Shown: positions 1 through 5,261 of the stretch, in pieces
Position numbering within the stretch: position 1 is the stretch's first letter
Layout of the letters: each line of letters opens with the position of its first letter
Assembly: GCA_020631315.1 (NCBI GenBank)
Contig: JAHDHM010000105.1
Coordinates: 1 to 10,001 of the forward strand
DNA: 10,001 nt
Reading direction: 5' to 3'
Origin: Acidimicrobiales bacterium
Lineage (GTDB): Bacteria; Actinomycetota; Acidimicrobiia; Acidimicrobiales; Poriferisodaliceae
Program-made: the position numbers and the translations under genes
The notes under the pieces: generated by a model
Told to the model about the DNA's origin: nothing
Databases searched by the model: none
What the model saw: only the letters and a program-made list of their open reading frames with translations

Positions 1-274
1 TCAGACGGAAGGCGTGGGCCTCGAACTGGAGCAGGACCACGTCGGGCTGCACGGCGTCCACGGCGTCGACGGCAGCAGCGAGGCTGGCGCGGTCACCGGG
101 GAACGGACCCTGGCTGACCCGCAGGCCGTCGGAGTCGAAGACCTCGTCCTGGCCGAGCACCACGACGTGGACGTCGAGGCCCTCGTCGATCAACGAGTGC
201 GCGAGCAGGTTGCAGAAGTCGGCGTGCCCGGAGAGTCGAGGCGGGTAGTGCGCCGTGACGAGTGCGACCTTCAT
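1..274 (-). CDS. GT4-like glycosyltransferase, N-terminal fragment (cut by window edge)
   Basis: Reading from ATG at 274 toward base 1, 91 codons are visible with no stop, so the gene continues past the left edge. The protein starts MKVALVTAHYPPRLSGHADF, then has a helix with LLAHSLIDEG, then DVHVVVLG and later PDVVLLQFEAH. This is the typical N-terminal Rossmann half of a GT-B fold glycosyltransferase: beta strand 1 followed by a PP-x-x-S/G-G-like loop, an LA-x-x-L helix, and a second strand. GT4 enzymes move a sugar from a nucleotide donor to an acceptor at the cytoplasmic side of the membrane. The donor-binding C-terminal domain is outside the window, so donor and acceptor are unknown. The start lies 2 bases after the stop of the methyltransferase gene, which implies one transcript and coupled translation. 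The family call is good; the exact role is inference. Confidence 0.72.
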   Translation of the reverse strand, partial: MKVALVTAHYPPRLSGHADFCNLLAHSLIDEGLDVHVVVLGQDEVFDSDGLRVSQGPFPGDRASLAAAVDAVDAVQPDVVLLQFEAHAFRL

Positions 275-276
275 GA

Positions 277-1020
277 TCAGCTCGCCGTCACCGCGAAGCC
301 GACGAACCCGATCTCGGTGCCGAGGAAGTTCACCGGCAGCTTCGCCGGAAGTTCAGGTGCCTCGATCGCCTCGGCGGTGAAGCCGGCGGCGGCGAAGCGT
401 TCGGTCATCGCAGCGACCTCGTCGGGACGCAGCGGCGTCCAGGGCAGGCCGAAGGCCTCGAGGCCCTCGGTCTCGATGTCGTCGTGGACGACGTCGGTCG
501 ACACGTAGAGCAGACCGCCGTCGACCAGGAGGCGACGGCATTCGGCGAGCCAGACGTCCCAGTCCACGCCGTGTTCGACCGTCGAGCCCGAGACGATCAC
601 GTCGAACGATGCGTCGGCGAAGGCCGTGTGCATCATGTTCTGGCACGAGTAGCGGATGTGGCTCGATCGCGGCGACATCGGAAGTCGCGGGTTCAGGTCG
701 ATGCCATCCACGTTGCGGATGCCGAGCTGGCTGGCAGCCCACGGCGCCGGCGAGTTGTAGGCGCCGGCGTCGAGCACGGAGATGTCCTTGCCCGAGTTCT
801 TCAGCAGCTCCACCACGTTCGCCTCGTCCCAGCGCTTCGGACGGTCGAGCGGCGGGAAGCCGGTGCCGGTGAGGATGCGATGACGCATCGAGGCGCGCCA
901 GCGTTCGAACGACCGTTCACCACCGAGCTGCTCGACCGCCTGATCGAGGTCGGCCGCGGTGAGGGCGAACCTGGTCCAGTTGGGCCAGCTCGCGGTCTCT
1001 CGTTGCATCGGGATGGTCAT
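277..1020 (-). CDS. Class I SAM-dependent methyltransferase (Methyltransf_11-like)
   Basis: This is a 247-residue protein. An N-terminal helical part (about residues 1-75, including RASMRHRILTGTGFPPLDRP) precedes a Rossmann methyltransferase core. SAM motif I is VLDAGAYNSP at 82-91, a relaxed form of the usual DxGxGxG. VDGIDLNP at 104-111 ends in the acidic residue (D108) expected at the tip of strand 2 for ribose binding. FADASFDVIVSGSTVEH at 134-150 matches the post-motif II region, and LLVDGGLLYVST at 164-175 matches motif III. It probably methylates a small molecule or sugar; nothing in the sequence fixes the substrate. The ATG at 1018-1020 is chosen because AGAGAGG lies 7 bases upstream; a second in-frame ATG four codons later has no better site. 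It sits 14 bases after the coiled-coil gene and 2 bases before the glycosyltransferase gene, so a role in modifying a glycan made by this operon is plausible. Confidence 0.82.
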   Translation of the reverse strand: MTIPMQRETASWPNWTRFALTAADLDQAVEQLGGERSFERWRASMRHRILTGTGFPPLDRPKRWDEANVVELLKNSGKDISVLDAGAYNSPAPWAASQLGIRNVDGIDLNPRLPMSPRSSHIRYSCQNMMHTAFADASFDVIVSGSTVEHGVDWDVWLAECRRLLVDGGLLYVSTDVVHDDIETEGLEAFGLPWTPLRPDEVAAMTERFAAAGFTAEAIEAPELPAKLPVNFLGTEIGFVGFAVTAS

Positions 1021-1034
1021 TGCGGTGCCTCTCT

Positions 1035-2282
1035 TCAGGCGTGGGCTTCGTGGCGTGCGTCGCCGCGGGCGACGGCGTCACGGATCTGGTGCAGCTCGGA
1101 GCGCAGGCTGCGCAGCTCCAGCTGGAACGAATGGACGAGGTGCGCCGCCGAGATCTCCTCGACGCCGGAGTCGCGCAACGTGTTGATCGTCGCGGCGAGT
1201 TCGGTCGCAGTGCTCATGTCGGTGTTGTCGTCCGTTTGACGGCTGACTTCACTTCGGAGGGCTTCGAGCTGCTCGACGACGGCGCTGCCCGACACGTCGG
1301 CGGCCCGCCGTTCCTCGAGTCGGGTCATCATGTCGGTGACCTGTGCGCGAAGGGCGTGGACCTCTTTGGCCTGGGCATCGGTGGCACCGACGACCTGGAC
1401 TCGCAGCTCCTCCATCGACTGGGCGAGCTGAGCCTGACCGACCTCGAGGGCGCCGACCGGGCCGCTCATGTCCATCTGCGACAGCGACGCCGACTGGGCG
1501 TCGCGCAGTTCGATCATCGCCCGCCCGAGACGGTGCAGGGACCCGGCCAGCTCGTCCTGGCGAGCGAGCACCTCTGTCCGCAGCTGCTGGATCTCCGCGG
1601 CATGGCTGGGCTGCTGCGTGGGGGCAGGTGCGGGCGCGCTGGCCTGTGCGACCGGTGCGGCAGCGGCGGGTGCGCCTCGCATCGCGTTGATGGCGTCGGC
1701 GAGGTCGTCGAGTGAGAGCTCCTGTGGCTGCTGACGGACAGCAGCCATCTCGGTCTGGAGCTCGCGGACGGCCGTGAGCAGTTCGGAGACGAGCGCGTCG
1801 TTGGCCGATGGCGCAGGTGCCGGTGCGGGTGCAGCGGCTGTGGTGGGAGCGGCGGCAACCGGTGCCGGAGGTGCCATGGTCGCTGGCTGGACCACCGGCT
1901 GAGGAGGCACGGCTGCAGGCTGGGGGGCTGCGACGGCCTGAGGAGCTGCTGCGACGGTGGCGACGGGCTGAGCGACGGGTGCGGGCTGAGCGACGGATGC
2001 GGGCTGAGCGATGGGCGCCGGCTGAGGAGTCGCAGCGAAGGCGACGGGCTGTGGCGTGGTCGGCAGTACGGCGACCGGTTCCGGCGACGGGTCCAGCGAC
2101 CACGCAGGCGCGTTCGACGGCACCCGGCCCGGTTGGTTGAGGATGTCCGCGCAGCCGGCGAAGCGACCCGTGCAGGTCACACCACTCGACGGACAGACAC
2201 ACATCCCTCCTTCGGCAGCGACCACCATGGCGCGCTCCGAAGACGTGTCGATCGAGACGCCGAAGTCGTAACAGCGACCCAT
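1035..2282 (-). CDS. Unrecognised protein: Cys-rich head, Pro/Ala linker, coiled-coil body
   Basis: I do not recognise this 415-residue protein. It has three parts. Residues 1-50 hold all five cysteines (C4, C28, C30, C37, C44), including CVC and a CxxxxxxC spacing, which suggests a small metal-binding or disulfide module. Residues 60-160 and 203-225 are low-complexity Pro/Ala/Val/Gln linker, with a short AQPAPV-type repeat. Residues 161-201, 227-350 and 360-408 have heptad-like patterns rich in L, E, Q, R and A (for example ELQTEMAAVRQQ, IQQLRTEVLARQDEL and ELRSLRSELHQIRDAV) and are probably coiled coils. No signal peptide or membrane segment is visible, so it is likely cytoplasmic. It is the first gene of the minus-strand operon with the methyltransferase and glycosyltransferase. 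The ATG at 2280-2282 is the first possible start that keeps C4; only a weak AGGGA lies upstream. A scaffold or organiser role is a guess. Confidence 0.75.
   Translation of the reverse strand: MGRCYDFGVSIDTSSERAMVVAAEGGMCVCPSSGVTCTGRFAGCADILNQPGRVPSNAPAWSLDPSPEPVAVLPTTPQPVAFAATPQPAPIAQPASVAQPAPVAQPVATVAAAPQAVAAPQPAAVPPQPVVQPATMAPPAPVAAAPTTAAAPAPAPAPSANDALVSELLTAVRELQTEMAAVRQQPQELSLDDLADAINAMRGAPAAAAPVAQASAPAPAPTQQPSHAAEIQQLRTEVLARQDELAGSLHRLGRAMIELRDAQSASLSQMDMSGPVGALEVGQAQLAQSMEELRVQVVGATDAQAKEVHALRAQVTDMMTRLEERRAADVSGSAVVEQLEALRSEVSRQTDDNTDMSTATELAATINTLRDSGVEEISAAHLVHSFQLELRSLRSELHQIRDAVARGDARHEAHA
1965..2018. repeat. Three 18-base tandem units in the Pro/Ala linker
   Basis: Three adjacent 18-base units begin GGGCTGAGCGA at 1965, 1983 and 2001 (the third has GGGCTGAGCGAT). 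They differ at a few positions only. Read on the minus strand they encode six-residue units of the form A-P/S-V/I-A-Q-P in the linker of the coiled-coil protein. The units keep the reading frame, so length variation here would lengthen or shorten the linker without breaking the gene. Confidence 0.75.
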
Positions 2283-2446
2283 GTCAGAGGTCCCTGAGAA
2301 CGTGTCGATTGTCGTGCATTGCCATTCACCCCGGATGGAACGCGGAAGCGCTCCGTCTGGCTCGTCGACCGGTGCCCGTCGCGCGAAAGGAGTCGGTGAC
2401 CTCGGCTGCCGGCAGTGGGGCGGGCCGCCGCCGGGTCATGGAGGGC

Positions 2447-2452
2447 TACGGT
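2447..2452 (+). promoter_or_regulatory. Leaderless-type -10 box, TACGGT
   Basis: TACGGT ends 6 bases before the ATG at 2459. In actinobacteria a TANNNT hexamer at this distance commonly places the transcription start on or next to the first base of the start codon. Three other genes in the window show the same arrangement. No convincing -35 hexamer is visible 17-18 bases upstream. The box supports the start at 2459 over in-frame upstream codons. Confidence 0.6.
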
Positions 2453-2458
2453 CGGACG

Positions 2459-3418
2459 ATGGACGCTCTCGACCGGGTTCCTCGTCTCGAACTGGCGGGA
2501 AGGCCGACGCCACTCGAGCGTCATGACCGCCTCGCCGAAGCGATCGGCCTGCTCGCCGGGCAGTTGTACGTGAAGCGTGACGACCTCACGCGCTTCGCCG
2601 GTGGCGGGAACAAGGCTCGCAAGCTCGACTTCCTGCTGGCGGACGCGATGGCACTGGGTCATGACACCGTCGTCACCGGCGGGGCGGTGCAGTCGAACCA
2701 CGTCCGCATGACCGCGGCTGCGGCGGCTGCTTCAGGGCTTCAGTGCGTGGCCGTGCTCGGTGGCAGCCTCCCCGAGGTGCCGGAGGGCAACCTCGTGCTG
2801 GACCATCTCTTCGGCGCCGAGGTCGTGTCGACGGGCGGCGAGTACGGCGACGACGTCGAGGGCGCGATCTCGGCGGTCGCGGCCGAACGCTCGGCGTATC
2901 CGGTTCCTCTCGGCGGCAGCTCTCCCGTCGGTGCGCTCGGCTACGTCGTGGCGGCCGATGAGATCGATGCCGACGCTCCGACCGATGCGCTGGTGGTCCA
3001 CGCGGAGGGCTCCGGCGGCACCCATGCCGGCTTCGTCGCCGGGTTCGGCGATCACGCGCGGGTCACGGCCGTGGACGTGGGCGCGGTGTCCGGTGTCGCC
3101 GAGAAGGTCACCCGGTTGGCAGCCGAGACGGCGCAGCTCGCAGGACGCAGTGCACCCACGGGCGACGTGCAGGTCCTGCGCGGCCATGTCGGCGAGCGCT
3201 ACGGCGCCCCGACCGACGGCGCACGTGCCGCCATCCGTGTGATGGCCCGAACGACGGGTCTGGTGCTCGATCCCGTGTACTCGGGCAAGGCGTTCGCCGG
3301 TCTGATGGCCGAAGCAGCCGCGGGCCGCCTGACAGATCGGCCGATCGTGTTCGTCCACACGGGCGGCATGCCGGCGCTGTTCACCCGCCGGTTCGCCGGC
3401 TGGCTCACCGAAGAGTGA
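2459..3418 (+). CDS. PLP-dependent D-cysteine desulfhydrase / ACC deaminase family enzyme
   Basis: This 319-residue protein belongs to fold-type II PLP enzymes. YVKRDDLTRFAGGGNKARKL (residues 37-56) carries the PLP lysine at K52 in the NK motif. QSNHVRMTAAAAA begins at 78, where SN contacts the substrate carboxylate. A GSGGTHAG segment matches the phosphate-binding loop, followed by LDPVYSGKAFAGL and the C-terminal HTGGMPALF. QSNH and HTGG look more like D-cysteine desulfhydrase (D-cysteine to pyruvate, sulfide and ammonia) than ACC deaminase, but substrate cannot be fixed from sequence, so no symbol is given. The length fits the family. The frame is open upstream to 2309, but the family N-terminus and the TACGGT box 6 bases before 2459 both favour this ATG; an in-frame ATG at 2438 is the main alternative. 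The gene stands alone, divergent from the operon on its left. Confidence 0.85.
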   Translation: MDALDRVPRLELAGRPTPLERHDRLAEAIGLLAGQLYVKRDDLTRFAGGGNKARKLDFLLADAMALGHDTVVTGGAVQSNHVRMTAAAAAASGLQCVAVLGGSLPEVPEGNLVLDHLFGAEVVSTGGEYGDDVEGAISAVAAERSAYPVPLGGSSPVGALGYVVAADEIDADAPTDALVVHAEGSGGTHAGFVAGFGDHARVTAVDVGAVSGVAEKVTRLAAETAQLAGRSAPTGDVQVLRGHVGERYGAPTDGARAAIRVMARTTGLVLDPVYSGKAFAGLMAEAAAGRLTDRPIVFVHTGGMPALFTRRFAGWLTEE

Positions 3419-3490
3419 GCTGCGCCGCCGGCCTGTTCACGCGCCGTTGACGAAAGCGACTCGTCCCGGTGACGGGTGGTGTGTCACCAT

Positions 3491-3510
3491 CTCCTCACCA
3501 AAGAAAGGAG
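3491..3510 (+). promoter_or_regulatory. Possible hairpin that hides the Shine-Dalgarno core
   Basis: CTCCT at 3491-3495 can pair with AGGAG at 3506-3510 across a 10-base A-rich loop. Formed in RNA, this would mask the core of the long ribosome-binding segment. The stem is only 5 bp, so it would be a weak or transient state, competing with the 8-bp pairing described for 3646-3653. Confidence 0.3.
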
Positions 3511-3517
3511 GTGGTCC
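3502..3517 (+). promoter_or_regulatory. Exceptionally long Shine-Dalgarno-like segment
   Basis: AGAAAGGAGGTGGTCC can pair without interruption with all 16 bases of the common bacterial 16S rRNA 3' end (GGAUCACCUCCUUUCU): 15 Watson-Crick pairs plus one G-U at 3514. Ordinary genes in this window show at most a five- to seven-base match. The GGAGG core ends 12 bases before the ATG at 3524, somewhat longer than the usual spacing. The complementarity is seen directly; the 16S tail is from general knowledge because this organism's 16S is not in the window. Confidence 0.6.
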
Positions 3518-3523
3518 ACCACT

Positions 3524-3565
3524 ATGAATTCTGACTGTTGGACGTTGGAGGTGGCCGGGCGCTGA
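3524..3565 (+). CDS. Candidate 13-residue leader peptide MNSDCWTLEVAGR
   Basis: ATG at 3524 opens a 13-codon frame ending in TGA at 3563-3565, preceded by the strongest ribosome-binding sequence in the window. The first codons (AAT, TCT, TGT, TTG) are AT-richer than the codon choice of neighbouring genes, which argues against random G+C-rich background. A second SD-like string, GGAGGTGG, lies inside the ORF at 3547-3554, eight bases before the stop, and a strong hairpin begins in the stop codon itself. This arrangement fits a regulatory leader peptide or a recoding site. I do not recognise the peptide. Against it: the ORF is very short, and the same bases could be selected for RNA structure alone. 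After the TGA the frame stays open through 4210, but the part beyond 3813 overlaps the dipeptidase gene. Confidence 0.4.
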   Translation: MNSDCWTLEVAGR

Positions 3566-3730
3566 GGCTCCCGCACCGAGTGTGGGACGCCTCTGGCCCT
3601 GCCTGATCCCCGGATCGAGCTGGACCTCGGTGGCGACTCCACCCCGGACCACCGGAACCCCGAGCTTCGCGAGGACGTCCCCTCGCGGCCCGCAATCCCG
3701 CGGGAAGTGGCTCGGGGTTCTTCCATTTTT
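3564..3730 (+). ncRNA. Candidate structured RNA: hairpins plus long-range three-way junction
   Basis: Several stems can be drawn from the sequence. Hairpin A pairs 3564-3576 with 3580-3593: 13 bp, one G-U pair, one bulged C at 3588, loop CGA. Hairpin B pairs GGTGG 3629-3633 with CCACC 3639-3643. Stem C pairs GAACCCCGAGC 3655-3665 with GCTCGGGGTTC 3710-3720, perfect over 11 bp. Stem C encloses hairpin D (CGCGAGG 3668-3674 with CCTCGCG 3681-3687) and hairpin E (CCCGC 3689-3693 with GCGGG 3700-3704), giving a three-way junction, followed by a T-rich tract. GGACCACC at 3646-3653 is a perfect complement of 3510-3517. G+C-rich DNA forms stems by chance, but the nested arrangement ending in T's is unusual. 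I cannot assign it to a known RNA family; it may be a leader, attenuator, small RNA or dispersed intergenic repeat. Confidence 0.45.
3655..3730 (+). terminator. Terminator-like long stem followed by T-rich tract
   Basis: The 11-bp stem 3655-3665/3710-3720 is followed at once by TTCCATTTTT (3721-3730). A stem followed by T's is the shape of a Rho-independent terminator, although here the loop is large (44 bases, itself folded into two hairpins) and the T run is interrupted. It could end the small transcript proposed for this gap, or transcription coming from the desulfhydrase-like gene. Confidence 0.35.
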
Positions 3731-3744
3731 CTGGCTTCTTCCAT
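3718..3744. repeat. 9-base direct repeat TTCTTCCAT in a T-rich island
   Basis: TTCTTCCAT occurs at 3718-3726 and again at 3736-3744, 18 bases apart start to start, each followed by T-rich bases. The island 3716-3750 is strongly pyrimidine-rich in an otherwise G+C-rich window. It lies 57 bases before the dipeptidase -10 box, so it could be a regulator site, or simply part of the terminator tract. Confidence 0.5.
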
Positions 3745-3800
3745 GTTTCGGCGGCGCTCTCGCTGTGGCGTCTCCCTCTACCGGTTGACCGAGCTGCATC

Positions 3801-3806
3801 TACGCT
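3801..3806 (+). promoter_or_regulatory. Leaderless-type -10 box, TACGCT
   Basis: TACGCT ends 6 bases before the ATG at 3813, the same spacing as the other TANNNT boxes in the window. A TTGACC at 3785-3790 looks like a -35 element but is only 10 bases away, too close to pair with this box. The box implies that the dipeptidase gene has its own promoter, independent of the structured element upstream. Confidence 0.6.
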
Positions 3807-3812
3807 GCCGTC

Positions 3813-5261
3813 ATGCTCGACGCCCGCACCATCGACGACCACATCACCGCCTCGTGGGACCACGTGGTTCCGGTGCTCGTCGACTACATCGCCATCCCGA
3901 ACAAGAGCCCGGTCTTCGATCCCGACTGGGCTGCCAACGGCCACATGGACAGGGCCGTCGAGTTGTTCCGCTCCTGGGCTGCCGCCCGTCAGATCGAGGG
4001 CCTCACGGTCGAGGTCGTCCGTCTCGACGACCGCACACCGGTGATCCTGTGCGAGATCCCGGCCTCGCCTGGGGTGGCCGACGACACCACCACGCTGCTG
4101 TACGGCCATCTCGACAAGCAGCCCGAGATGGAGGGCTGGGACGAGGACAAGGGTCCGTGGACGCCGGTCATGCTGGGGGAGCGGCTGTACGGGCGCGGCG
4201 GCGCCGATGACGGCTACGCGCTGTTCGCCTCGCTCACGGCGATCGAAGCACTCGTCGCTGCGGGCGGCCGGCACGGCCGGCTCGTCGTGCTGATCGAGGC
4301 GAGCGAGGAGTCAGGCAGCCCTGACCTGCCCGCCTACGTCGACCACCTCGCGGACCGGCTCGGCGACGTGTCGCTGGTGATCTGTCTCGATTCGGGCGCC
4401 GCCGACTACGACGCGCTGTGGGTCACCACGTCGCTGCGTGGCCTCGCCGGAGGCACCCTCGAGGTGCGCGTCGCCAATGTCGGGCTCCACAGCGGCTCGG
4501 CGTCCGGCATCGTGCCGTCGAGCTTCCGGTTGTTGCGCAGCCTGCTGGACCGAATCGAGGACTCGACCACCGGGCAGCTCCTGCTGCCCGAGCTGCACGT
4601 CGAGATCCCGGCCGATCGACGTCGCCAGACCGAAGCGGCGGTGGCTGCGGTCGGTGGCGTGGTCGCCGACCCCGCGTGGTTCCACGGTGACACGACGCCG
4701 TTCGACGACGATCCGGTCGAACAGGAGCTCGCCCGCACCTGGCGACCGACCCTGTCGGTCACCGGCCTGGCAGGTGCGCCGCATCCCGACGACGCCGGCA
4801 ACGTCCTGCGCCCGGCAACCGCCGCGAAGCTCTCGGTGCGACTCCCACCGACCGCCGATCCCGACGCCGCCCTCGCTGCGCTCCGAGACGCGTTGACGGT
4901 CGATCCGCCGCAGGGCGCGACCGTGACGTTCACCGGCGGCGAGTCCGGACCGGGATGGGCCGCACCCACACTCGAGCCGTGGCTCGAGTCCGCCTTGGCC
5001 GACGCCTCGCAAGCCCACTTCGGTCGGCCGGCCGGCTTCCAGGGCGAGGGCGGCTCGATCCCCTTCATGGGGATGCTCGGCGAGAAGTTCCCGAACGCCC
5101 AGTTCGTCATCACCGGCGTGCTCGGACCGGAGTCCAACGCCCACGGGCCCAACGAGTTCCTCGACCTGCCGACCGCCCGGAAGGTCGCGGCGTGTGTCGC
5201 TCAGATCCTGGACGCGCAGGTCAGTCGAGCGCTCGCACCTGTCCCTGCAGGCGGAGCTTGA
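3813..5261 (+). CDS. M20 family zinc metallodipeptidase (CNDP2-like)
   Basis: This 482-residue protein aligns by motif with M20 dipeptidases such as human CNDP2, cytosolic two-metal enzymes that cut dipeptides. Visible ligands are H99 and D101 in YGHLDKQP; bridging D132 in GRGGADDG; the general base and metal ligand E165/E166 in EASEESGS; D193 in ICLDSGAADY; and H444 in NAHGPNE. H226 in GLHSGS marks the lid/dimerisation domain that helps bind substrate, at about residues 205-360. GEGGSIPFM near residue 412 matches the conserved substrate-binding segment. No signal peptide is seen, so a cytoplasmic role in peptide turnover is likely. Length is normal for the family. The start at 3813 is supported by the family N-terminus and by the TACGCT box. 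Its last 41 bases overlap the 3' end of the convergent yjbR-like gene. The exact peptide substrate is unknown. Confidence 0.92.
   Translation: MLDARTIDDHITASWDHVVPVLVDYIAIPNKSPVFDPDWAANGHMDRAVELFRSWAAARQIEGLTVEVVRLDDRTPVILCEIPASPGVADDTTTLLYGHLDKQPEMEGWDEDKGPWTPVMLGERLYGRGGADDGYALFASLTAIEALVAAGGRHGRLVVLIEASEESGSPDLPAYVDHLADRLGDVSLVICLDSGAADYDALWVTTSLRGLAGGTLEVRVANVGLHSGSASGIVPSSFRLLRSLLDRIEDSTTGQLLLPELHVEIPADRRRQTEAAVAAVGGVVADPAWFHGDTTPFDDDPVEQELARTWRPTLSVTGLAGAPHPDDAGNVLRPATAAKLSVRLPPTADPDAALAALRDALTVDPPQGATVTFTGGESGPGWAAPTLEPWLESALADASQAHFGRPAGFQGEGGSIPFMGMLGEKFPNAQFVITGVLGPESNAHGPNEFLDLPTARKVAACVAQILDAQVSRALAPVPAGGA

Larger units (their letters stand above)
3419..3812. other. 394-base intergenic region with a dense structured element
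   Basis: This gap separates two plus-strand genes. By position it holds: an inverted repeat GGTGAC (3468-3473) / GTCACC (3483-3488) with a 9-base loop; CTCCT (3491-3495) complementary to AGGAG (3506-3510); a long Shine-Dalgarno-like segment (3502-3517); a 13-codon ORF (3524-3565); a 13-bp hairpin (3564-3593); a GGTGG/CCACC hairpin (3629-3643); a perfect 11-bp stem (3655-3665 with 3710-3720) enclosing two hairpins; and a T-rich stretch with a 9-base direct repeat (3718-3750). The last dozen bases hold the -10 box of the dipeptidase gene. The left end, 3419-3446, shows nothing I can interpret. Confidence 0.8.

Noticed and set aside
1249..2202. A 317-codon minus-strand frame overlapping the coiled-coil gene in another phase.
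   Set aside because: Its product is an Arg/Ser-rich shadow. The 415-codon frame has heptad patterns and sensible amino acid use, and begins and ends in phase with operon spacing.
2309..2458. A 50-residue N-terminal extension of the desulfhydrase-like protein.
   Set aside because: The extension has no family similarity, and the TACGGT box 6 bases before 2459 fits a leaderless start there.
3447..3475. TTGACG (3447-3452) as a -35 for a transcript of the structured element.
   Set aside because: At 17 bases' spacing the -10 would be TGACGG, which is poor. A promoter for the element probably exists, but I cannot place it.
3563..3593. Selenocysteine insertion at the UGA with the following hairpin as a SECIS element.
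   Set aside because: Bacterial SECIS hairpins sit a little further from the UGA and have a characteristic loop; here the stem includes the UGA's last two bases, the loop is CGA, and no selenoprotein family is recognisable around it.
3484..3744. An 86-codon minus-strand frame across the intergenic element, starting with two ATGGAAGAA copies.
   Set aside because: The repeated start is a by-product of the TTCTTCCAT direct repeat; the product is Arg/Ser/Pro-rich with no motif and no ribosome-binding site stands out.
3785..3790. TTGACC as a -35 element for the dipeptidase promoter.
   Set aside because: It is only 10 bases from the TACGCT box; a sigma-70 type spacing needs about 17.
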